Below, piece by piece: positions 1 to 6,245 of a stretch of DNA of 6,948 nt. The position numbers and the translations under genes are program-made. The stretch is taken from the NCBI GenBank assembly GCA_902767355.1, contig CACXHG010000247.1:1-6948 (forward strand). The letters are read 5' to 3'. The notes beneath the pieces are model-generated. The model saw nothing but the letters and a program-made list of their open reading frames with translations. It was not told where the DNA came from and searched no databases. Positions within the stretch are counted from its first letter, which is position 1, and every line of letters starts with the position of its first letter. The DNA comes from an uncultured Bacteroidia bacterium (GTDB taxonomy: Bacteria > Bacteroidota > Bacteroidia > Bacteroidales > UBA932).

Positions 1-1
1 C

Positions 2-2674
2 AAAGAGCGCGAAGGCGCCAAGGGTGAAGGTCTCACATTCTATGGTCCCGAAGAGTCGGTCATCGCCTATAACGAAGGCCGCGTAACCCTCCAAACCAGG
101 ATCAAGGTGCGCCTGCCCAAGGACAAGATGCGCCCTGAACTCGGCACCGAGATTGTCGAGACCACCCCCGGCCGCCTGATGTTCAACCAGGTCGTTCCCG
201 ACGAGGTTCCCTACATCAACACCCTGCTCAAGAAGAAGAACCTGCGCGACATCATCGGCGAAGTGCTCAAATACACCGGTGTGGCTCGTACCTCCCAGTT
301 CCTGGACGACATCAAGAACCTCGGCTACAAGATGGCCTACCTCGGCGGCCTGTCCTTCAACCTGGCCGACGTGCTCATCCCCGAAGAGAAGCACGAGCTC
401 ATCGAGAAAGGCTATAGCGAGGTTTCCGCCATCCAGCAGAGCTTCGACATGGGTCTTATCACCAACAACGAGCGCTACAACCAGATCATCGACATCTGGT
501 CCAAGGTCAACAACCAGCTTACCAACATCGTGGAGCAGCAGATCAAGGCCGACAACCAGGGCTTCAACCCGGTTTACATGATGCTTGATTCCGGCGCCCG
601 AGGCAGCAAGGACCAGATCCGCCAGCTGTGCGGTATGCGTGGTCTGATGGCCAAGCCCCAGAAATCCGGTGCCAGCGGCGCAGAGATCATTGAGAACCCT
701 ATCTTGGCCAACTTCAAGGAAGGTCTGAGCGTACTCGAGTACTTCATCTCTACCCACGGTGCCCGTAAGGGTCTGGCCGATACCGCCCTCAAGACAGCCG
801 ACGCCGGTTATCTGACCCGCCGTCTTGTGGACGTATCGCACGACGTGATTATCAACGAAGAAGACTGCGGCACTCTCCGCGGTCTGGTGGCAACCGCCAT
901 CAAGGACAAGGACGAGATCGTGGAGACCCTCGGCGAGAGGATCCTCGGCCGCACCTCCGTGCACAATATCTACAACCCGCTCACAGGCGAGCTTATCCTG
1001 GAAGCCGGCGAGCAGATCACCGAGGCCATCGTGGAGCAGATCGAGAAGCTGCCCATCGAGCAGGTCGAGATCCGCTCCGTGCTCACTTGCGAGAGCCGCA
1101 AGGGTGTGTGCGCCAAATGCTACGGCCGCAACCTGGCCACCGGCCGCATGGTCGAGAAGGGCGAGGTTGTGGGCGTCATCGCAGCCCAGAGTATCGGCGA
1201 GCCCGGTACCCAGCTTACCCTGCGTACATTCCACGTCGGTGGTACCGCTTCCAACGTGGTATCCGACTCCGAGATCAAGGCCAAGTACGACGGTACCCTC
1301 GAATTCGAGGAGCTGCGCACCATCACCAAGGTCGATGAGAAGGGCAACCACACCATCGTAGTCGGCCGTACAGCCGAGATGACCATCAAGGATTCCACCA
1401 CCGGCATCACCCTGTCGCAGTACAATATCCCTTACGGCACAGAGCTGTTCTTCGGCAACGGAGACGAAGTGCACAAGGGCGATCTGATCTGCAACTGGGA
1501 TGCCTACAACGCCCTGGCCATCTCCGAGAATTCCGGTACCGTGCGCTATGAGAACCTCATCGACGGTGTCACCTACCGCGAAGAGGCCGCCGACGAGTAC
1601 TCCGTCCACCGCGAGAAAGTCATCATCGAGAGCAGGGACAAGAACCTCTCCTCCACCATCCATATCGTGGATGACAGCGGCAACGACATCATGCAGTACA
1701 ACCTGCCTGTCGGCGCCCACATCAATGTGGAGGACGGCCAGAAGATCGCTACCGGCGACATTCTGTTCAAGATCCCCCGTGCAACCGGCAAGGCCGGCGA
1801 TATCACGGGCGGTCTGCCGCGCGTTACCGAGTTGTTCGAGGCCCGCAATCCTTCCAATCCCGCCATCGTATCCGAAATCAACGGCGAAGTCAAGATGGGC
1901 CGCACCCGCAGGGGTAACCGCGACATCATCGTCACTTCCCGTTCGGGCGAATCCAAGACCTACAGCGTGCCTCTGTCCAAGCAGATCATGGTGCAGGAGA
2001 ACGACTATGTCAGGGCCGGCATGCCGCTGTCAGACGGCGCCATCTCGCCCAGCGACATCCTCGCCATCCTTGGTCCCGTCCGCGTGCAGGAATACATTGT
2101 GAACGAGGTTCAGAGCGTATACCGCATGCAGGGTGTGAAGATCAACGACAAGCACTTTGAGGTAATCGTACGCCAGATGATGCGCAAGGTCCAGATCGTG
2201 GATCCCGGCGACACCAAGTTCCTCACCGAGCAGCTGGTGGACAAATGGGAATTCATCGACGAGAACGACAACATCTACGACAAGAAGGTCGTTACCGACG
2301 CCGGTGACTCCACCGAGATGCACCCCGGCCAGATCGTTACCGTACGCGCCCTGCGCGACGAGAACTCGATCCTGCGCCGCCAGGACAAGAAGATTGTCGT
2401 GGCCCGCGACGCACATCCGGCAACTGCCAACCAGGTACTGCAGGGTATCACCCGCGCAGCCCTGCGCACCAGCAGCTTCATGAGCGCCGCATCGTTCCAG
2501 GAGACCACCAAGGTGCTGGGCGACGCCGCTATCCGCGGCCGTATCGACACCCTCGAAGGCCTCAAGGAGAACGTCATCTGCGGTCACCTCATCCCTGCCG
2601 GTACCGGTCAGCGTGAATATGAAAAACTCATCGTCACCAGTGCCGAAGACTACGAGCGCATGGCTAAGCAGTAA
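2..2674 (+). CDS. rpoC: RNA polymerase beta' subunit, C-terminal ~890 residues (5' end outside window)
   Basis: This is the largest catalytic subunit of DNA-dependent RNA polymerase. The frame is open from base 2 (residue 1 of the fragment), so the GTG at 107 is internal and not a start. Visible landmarks: the bridge helix from about residue 199 (ARGSKDQIRQLCGMRGLMAK), and zinc-site cysteines at residues 289, 363, 370 and 373. Their 74/7/3 spacing equals that of E. coli C814/C888/C895/C898, so about 525 N-terminal residues, including NADFDGD, lie upstream. The trigger loop starts near residue 394 (AAQSIGEPGTQLTLRTFHVG). It is interrupted by an SI3-like insertion and resumes around DITGGLPRVTELFEAR. 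The conserved end (SAASFQETT, GLKENVICGHLIPAGTG) precedes a short tail and a TAA stop. No damage is seen. Unlike the downstream genes it contains no in-frame ATA isoleucine codon, fitting a highly expressed gene. Identity is essentially certain. Confidence 0.98.
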   Translation, partial: KEREGAKGEGLTFYGPEESVIAYNEGRVTLQTRIKVRLPKDKMRPELGTEIVETTPGRLMFNQVVPDEVPYINTLLKKKNLRDIIGEVLKYTGVARTSQFLDDIKNLGYKMAYLGGLSFNLADVLIPEEKHELIEKGYSEVSAIQQSFDMGLITNNERYNQIIDIWSKVNNQLTNIVEQQIKADNQGFNPVYMMLDSGARGSKDQIRQLCGMRGLMAKPQKSGASGAEIIENPILANFKEGLSVLEYFISTHGARKGLADTALKTADAGYLTRRLVDVSHDVIINEEDCGTLRGLVATAIKDKDEIVETLGERILGRTSVHNIYNPLTGELILEAGEQITEAIVEQIEKLPIEQVEIRSVLTCESRKGVCAKCYGRNLATGRMVEKGEVVGVIAAQSIGEPGTQLTLRTFHVGGTASNVVSDSEIKAKYDGTLEFEELRTITKVDEKGNHTIVVGRTAEMTIKDSTTGITLSQYNIPYGTELFFGNGDEVHKGDLICNWDAYNALAISENSGTVRYENLIDGVTYREEAADEYSVHREKVIIESRDKNLSSTIHIVDDSGNDIMQYNLPVGAHINVEDGQKIATGDILFKIPRATGKAGDITGGLPRVTELFEARNPSNPAIVSEINGEVKMGRTRRGNRDIIVTSRSGESKTYSVPLSKQIMVQENDYVRAGMPLSDGAISPSDILAILGPVRVQEYIVNEVQSVYRMQGVKINDKHFEVIVRQMMRKVQIVDPGDTKFLTEQLVDKWEFIDENDNIYDKKVVTDAGDSTEMHPGQIVTVRALRDENSILRRQDKKIVVARDAHPATANQVLQGITRAALRTSSFMSAASFQETTKVLGDAAIRGRIDTLEGLKENVICGHLIPAGTGQREYEKLIVTSAEDYERMAKQ

Positions 2675-2696
2675 TCGTTTCCAACATATTTCAAGA

Positions 2697-2726
2697 AAGA
2701 GGATGGCAGTTGTCATCCTCTTTTTT
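2697..2726 (+). terminator. Intrinsic (Rho-independent) terminator of rpoC
   Basis: A 9-bp perfect stem pairs 2697-2705 (AAGAGGATG) with 2714-2722 (CATCCTCTT). Two further inner pairs (G2706-T2713 as a GU wobble, C2707-G2712) leave a 4-base loop. The right arm runs into a six-T tract at 2721-2726. It begins 23 bases after the rpoC stop, so it should end the rpoBC transcript and separate it from the protease operon. The left arm is preceded by A-rich sequence, so weak action on the opposite strand is possible, but no gene is seen that would use it. Confidence 0.92.
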
Positions 2727-2727
2727 G

Positions 2728-2735
2728 TATCTTTG
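2728..2735 (+). promoter_or_regulatory. Bacteroidota-type -7 promoter element for the protease operon
   Basis: TATCTTTG is an exact match to the TAnnTTTG -7 consensus read by the primary sigma factor of Bacteroidota. It starts one base after the T tract of the rpoC terminator and ends 7 bases before the ATG at 2743. A -33 TTTG box would be expected about 20 bases upstream, around 2704-2707, but the sequence there is TGGC. The only nearby TTG (2710-2712) is about 15 bases away, which is too close. The predicted start of transcription, about 2739-2742, would give an mRNA with almost no leader. The placement supports a real promoter, but the poor -33 region leaves doubt. Confidence 0.55.
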
Positions 2736-2742
2736 AGGGATT

Positions 2743-5382
2743 ATGCGCAATTTCGTTTACATAATGCTCACTCTGGCAGCTGTCATGATCGCAGCCTCCT
2801 GCACCAAGGAGGCCGCCCTGCCTGCGTCAGGTGAGTCTGTCGTGAGCACCGACGACGGCGCCGCCATCAGGGAATCAGCCGTGATGCCGGGGCGCATGTG
2901 CATCTATGTGAGCGAAGCGACGGCCGCCGAGATAGAGGCCGACCCGGCAGCCTATGCCGCCCGCCACGCGGCCGAGGGAATCGTCTCTCTGGAGCGGACC
3001 TTTCCCGACGCCGGCGAGTTTGAGGCGCGCAGCAGAAAGTGCGGCCTGCACCGCTGGTACGATGTAATCCTGGCAGAAGACCTGCCCCTGACCAAGGCCG
3101 GCAGCTCGATACGCGGGATAGAAGGCGTGGAAAAGACAGAATACATCCCCCGAAAGCACCGCCACAAATTGCAGGACGTCAGCTGGAAATATGCCGCCGG
3201 ACCGCTTTTCACCCCGGTCAGGGCCGCTTCCGGCAGCATCTTCGACGACCCTGCCCTGAGCCGCCAGTGGCACTACATCAACGGCGGCGGCAAGGGGGCC
3301 AAAGCCGGTTGCGACGTGAATGTGGCCCGGGTTTGGGAGAATTACCTGCCGGGAAGCGGGGATATAGTGGTGGCCGTGGTGGACGGAGGCATCGATTTCA
3401 GCCACGAAGACCTGGCCGACAACATGTGGCTCAATCCCGAAAAAACCGGCAGCCAGAGATACGGCTACAATTTCATCAACAACACTTACAATATCTCTTC
3501 TGAGAGCCACGGCACTCACGTTGCCGGCACAATCGCAGCCGTAAACAACAATGGCAAAGGCGGTTGCGGCATCGCCGGAGGCAACTCCGCAGCGGGCATA
3601 CCGGGTGTGAGGCTGATGTCCTGCCAGATTTTCAAAGAGAATTCCGACGACAGCGGCGACGATGCCAAGGCCATCAAATGGGCTGCCGACCACGGCGCCA
3701 TCATTTGCCAGAACAGCTGGGACTACGACGAGGCCGACTATATGCCTTCTTATGCCAAGCAGGCCATAGATTATTTCAACGCCAATGCGGGGACCGATGC
3801 GGAGGGCCGGCAAAAAGGCCCGATGAAGGGCGGCGTGGTGATTTTCGCCGTCGGCAACGAAGAGTCCCCTGACCCTTCCTATCCAGCTGCCTATGAAGAG
3901 GTTGTGAGCGTGAGCGCGCTGGGCGCCGACTACCGTCTGGCATCTTATTCCAACTATGGTCCGTGGGTCGATATAGCCGCCCCGGGAGGCAATGGCAGCT
4001 ACGACATCTACAGTACCATGCCTGGCGACAGATATGGCTACTACAGCGGCTCGTCTATGGCTGCGCCCCATGTCAGCGGCGTGGCTGCCCTGATAATCGC
4101 CAACCGCGGCGGAGAGGGTTTCACCCGCGAGAATCTCATCGACCTGCTGCTGCACTACGCCACCGACATAAGCGAGGACAACCCCATCAAATATCCCGGT
4201 GTCGGGCTGGTAAGCGCCTATACGGCCATCGCTTCGGACAGCGGCCATACCCCTTTCGAGATCAGCGGCATGACCGCTACGGCCGAGGGACGCAACATCA
4301 ACCTTGTGCTTTCTGCCGAACCCACCGACGGCGATGCCCACAGCTGGATTTCTTCGGCCCGCATCTACATAAGCGACCATCCATTCACTGCCACCGACAA
4401 CATCCGTTACATCATACGCAGCATCCGCAGCGAATGCGGCGAAACTCCCTTCCAGGTAAGCACCGGCATCCTTGACTACGACACTGACTATTGGATTGCC
4501 GCCACCCTCACCGACGAATTCGGCAACAGCACACCCCTGAGCCAGTGCACCCTGGTTCACACTGCAGCCAACCTCCCGCCCGTGATAAGCCCTTCCGAGG
4601 AATATGGCTCCGTCACGCTCTATTCCCACGAGATGCGCCTGCTGGAATACACCGTAAGCGACCCCTACCAGGACGCGGTCACCGCCACCCTGGCCGGCGA
4701 CAACGACGGAAGCCTGACCTTAAACCGCAGCGGCGACAAGGTCCGCATCAGCATACTGGGCCCAAAAACGGTCCCTGGCGAGTACTCTTTCACGCTCCAG
4801 GTATCGGACGACTCCGGCCTTACCAGCAGCGTCACGGTTAACTACAAGGTCATGCCCAACCGTCCGCCGGAGCTGATTTCCGACATGCCGGATCTGATTT
4901 TGCAGGGCGGGCAGACCGCCGAGTTCGATCTGGCGGAATATTTCTCCGATCCTGACGGAGAGCCGTTGTCGTTTGTCTCCAACATCGACAATCCCTCCAT
5001 AGTAAAGGTCAGCATAGAGGGCGGCAAGGCCAGGATAATACCCAAACAGTACGGCCAGACCCTGATAAGCCTGGTGGCCAGCGACAACGGCGCCGAATCC
5101 GTGTCCTCTTCCTTCAGGCTTCTGGTCAGGGACCAGACCACGGAGGTGGAAATCTACCCTAACCCCGTCACCGACGGCAGGCTGCACCTCCGCGTCGGAG
5201 CTCCCCTTAAGGTGGAGGTCCTTATCAGGAATGCCGCCGGAGCCGATCTATACCACCAGACGCTCTCAGTCGAGCCGTTCGGCGAGACGGTCATCGACAT
5301 GTCGGGCTTTCCGGCAGGGGTTTATGAAGTAATCACCAGGACTGGCTCCGGGACAGTCTCCAGAAAGATAGCCAAGCTATGA
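2743..5382 (+). CDS. S8 subtilisin-like serine protease with lipoprotein signal and T9SS type A C-terminal sorting domain
   Basis: Probable secreted or surface endopeptidase of 879 residues. Residues 1-20 form a short basic then hydrophobic signal ending in a lipobox (IAAS-C20), predicting signal peptidase II cleavage. Residues ~48-145 resemble the pro-domain of Bacteroidota subtilases (RTFPDAGEFEARSRK...LHRWYDV) and end in a basic cluster (R137-K142). The S8 domain spans ~168-495 with the full catalytic set: D214 (VVDGGIDF), H256 (HGTHVAGT), oxyanion N372 (AVGN) and S438 in GSSMAAPHVSG, where Ser replaces the usual Thr before S438. Then follow a fibronectin-III-like module (~504-602) and two cadherin/Ig-like modules (~611-705 and ~706-797, the latter with DPDGEPLSF). 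Residues ~803-879 are a T9SS type A sorting domain with YPNP at 805-808, GVYEV and a KIAKL end. ATG 2743 gives the best signal peptide; ATG 2764 (M8) is possible. It uses ATA codons freely, unlike rpoC. The stop overlaps the next start by 4 bases. Natural substrate unknown. Confidence 0.93.
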   Translation: MRNFVYIMLTLAAVMIAASCTKEAALPASGESVVSTDDGAAIRESAVMPGRMCIYVSEATAAEIEADPAAYAARHAAEGIVSLERTFPDAGEFEARSRKCGLHRWYDVILAEDLPLTKAGSSIRGIEGVEKTEYIPRKHRHKLQDVSWKYAAGPLFTPVRAASGSIFDDPALSRQWHYINGGGKGAKAGCDVNVARVWENYLPGSGDIVVAVVDGGIDFSHEDLADNMWLNPEKTGSQRYGYNFINNTYNISSESHGTHVAGTIAAVNNNGKGGCGIAGGNSAAGIPGVRLMSCQIFKENSDDSGDDAKAIKWAADHGAIICQNSWDYDEADYMPSYAKQAIDYFNANAGTDAEGRQKGPMKGGVVIFAVGNEESPDPSYPAAYEEVVSVSALGADYRLASYSNYGPWVDIAAPGGNGSYDIYSTMPGDRYGYYSGSSMAAPHVSGVAALIIANRGGEGFTRENLIDLLLHYATDISEDNPIKYPGVGLVSAYTAIASDSGHTPFEISGMTATAEGRNINLVLSAEPTDGDAHSWISSARIYISDHPFTATDNIRYIIRSIRSECGETPFQVSTGILDYDTDYWIAATLTDEFGNSTPLSQCTLVHTAANLPPVISPSEEYGSVTLYSHEMRLLEYTVSDPYQDAVTATLAGDNDGSLTLNRSGDKVRISILGPKTVPGEYSFTLQVSDDSGLTSSVTVNYKVMPNRPPELISDMPDLILQGGQTAEFDLAEYFSDPDGEPLSFVSNIDNPSIVKVSIEGGKARIIPKQYGQTLISLVASDNGAESVSSSFRLLVRDQTTEVEIYPNPVTDGRLHLRVGAPLKVEVLIRNAAGADLYHQTLSVEPFGETVIDMSGFPAGVYEVITRTGSGTVSRKIAKL
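5379..5382 (+). other. ATGA stop/start overlap, protease to PorV-like gene
   Basis: The bases ATGA contain the start (5379-5381) of the PorV-like gene and the TGA stop (5380-5382) of the protease. Such 4-base overlaps normally mean translational coupling by termination-reinitiation and hence one mRNA. No clear Shine-Dalgarno sequence precedes it, as is usual in Bacteroidota. A second ATG at 5382-5384 shares the A of the stop codon. Confidence 0.9.
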
Positions 5383-6245
5383 TGCGCCGCCTCGCCATAT
5401 CTGTCCTGATGCTGTGCCTGAGCCTTGCGGCCGCAGCCCAGGTCGTGCCTTTTGTCACTGTCAGGATGTCGGCCAGGCAGCTTGCCCTGGGCGGGGCCCA
5501 CGCCGCCGATCCCGAGCCGCTGGACTCCGCAGCCACAATATTCGAGGCCGCAGTGAGCAAGGTCCTCTGGCAGAAGAGTGCCATAGACTACAATCTTACC
5601 GACTATCGCGCCGCAGCCTGGATCGCCCGGTCCCTGCGTCTCGGACTGGACATCACCACCAACAATATGGGAGAGATGGTAACCTACAGCGACAACGGCC
5701 AGCCGCTGGGCACCTTTCAGCCCAGTGAACTGATGGCCGCCATAGACGTCTGTTATAAACCGTCCGGAAAGATCGCGATTCTGGCGGCCGGAAAAATGAT
5801 ACGCTCTTCGCTGGCCGACAATTACAGCGCCAGGGCGTATGCGATTGACATAGAGGGCAGATGGAAGGTTTCCAGAAACATATACACAGGCTTTGCCGTC
5901 AACAATCTCGGGCAGGCAATAGGCTATGGCTACGGCTCCTATCCCCTGCCGACCACCTATAAGGCCGGACTGTACGGCATTTTTGGCGGCAGGCATGCCG
6001 TAGAGGGGGCAGCCGATTTCGGCGCCATGCCGGCATGGTCCACTTTCCTGGCCAGCGTCGGCGCCGGCTATGTGTATAACGGACGCCTGGCGCTGCGCCT
6101 TGGCGCCCACATCAGCACAAAGGCAGAAGTCTTGCCCACGTACGCCAGCGTCGGGGCATCATTTTTGAGCGAGAATTTCGGCATTGGCGCCGCCTACCTG
6201 ACGGCAGCCAACAGTTTTGCACTATCAGTCAAGATCAGATTATGA
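5379..6245 (+). CDS. PorV/PorQ-family (FadL-like) outer-membrane beta-barrel protein, short PorV-like form
   Basis: A 288-residue predicted outer-membrane protein. A Sec signal peptide (MMRRLAISVLMLCLSLAAAA, cleavage near AAA-Q) is followed by MSARQLALGGAHAA, which resembles the DARxxGMGG-type start of mature PorV and PorQ. An internal LGTFQPSE segment resembles the GTFxPxE stretch of PorV, and the rest alternates polar and nonpolar residues with many Gly and Tyr, as in beta strands, ending in a strand-like SFALSVKIRL. Known PorV binds T9SS sorting domains and shuttles cargo from the translocon to the attachment complex; PorQ belongs to that complex. This protein is clearly shorter than typical PorV (near 390 residues) and lacks the usual NPA motif, so it is probably a divergent paralogue and not the housekeeping PorV. 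The start overlaps the protease stop (ATGA); an in-frame ATG at 5382 is an alternative. The family assignment is good; the exact role is inference. Confidence 0.78.
   Translation: MMRRLAISVLMLCLSLAAAAQVVPFVTVRMSARQLALGGAHAADPEPLDSAATIFEAAVSKVLWQKSAIDYNLTDYRAAAWIARSLRLGLDITTNNMGEMVTYSDNGQPLGTFQPSELMAAIDVCYKPSGKIAILAAGKMIRSSLADNYSARAYAIDIEGRWKVSRNIYTGFAVNNLGQAIGYGYGSYPLPTTYKAGLYGIFGGRHAVEGAADFGAMPAWSTFLASVGAGYVYNGRLALRLGAHISTKAEVLPTYASVGASFLSENFGIGAAYLTAANSFALSVKIRL
6242..6245 (+). other. ATGA stop/start overlap, PorV-like gene to murI
   Basis: ATG of murI (6242-6244) and TGA of the PorV-like gene (6243-6245) share two bases, the same arrangement as at the preceding junction. It indicates that murI is translated from the same message and probably at a level tied to the PorV-like protein. 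Confidence 0.9.

Noticed and set aside
107..2674. GTG at 107 as the start of a separate 855-residue protein
   Set aside because: The frame is open to base 2, and the upstream residues (LTFYGPEESVIAYNEGRV) are typical internal RpoC sequence, so the gene begins before the window.
2710..2712. TTG as the -33 promoter box
   Set aside because: Only about 15 bases separate it from the -7 box; about 20 is expected, so it was not annotated as part of the promoter.
2030..2716. Minus-strand 228-residue coding region reaching into the intergenic gap
   Set aside because: Its start lies inside the rpoC terminator hairpin and the rest is a register shadow of rpoC; no family resemblance.
2764..2766. Alternative protease start at M8
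   Set aside because: It would remove the basic N-terminal residue (R2) of the signal peptide; M1 at 2743 gives a better lipoprotein signal, although M8 cannot be excluded.
2613..2834. 73-residue plus-strand frame crossing the rpoC-protease gap
   Set aside because: It overlaps the rpoC end and the protease start in another frame, spans the terminator and shows no protein-like pattern.
2875..4629. Minus-strand 584-residue coding region
   Set aside because: It is in exact codon register with the protease, which avoids TTA/CTA/TCA. The translation is Gly/Ala/Val-rich with no recognisable motif, while the sense strand has a full subtilase catalytic set.
5322..6110. Minus-strand 262-residue coding region over the PorV-like gene
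   Set aside because: Register shadow; the sense frame has a clear signal peptide, a family signature and coupled start/stop overlaps.
5379..6245. Naming the gene porV or porQ
   Set aside because: Features are mixed and divergent (288 residues, no NPA motif), and the usual T9SS gene context was not seen, so only the family was assigned.
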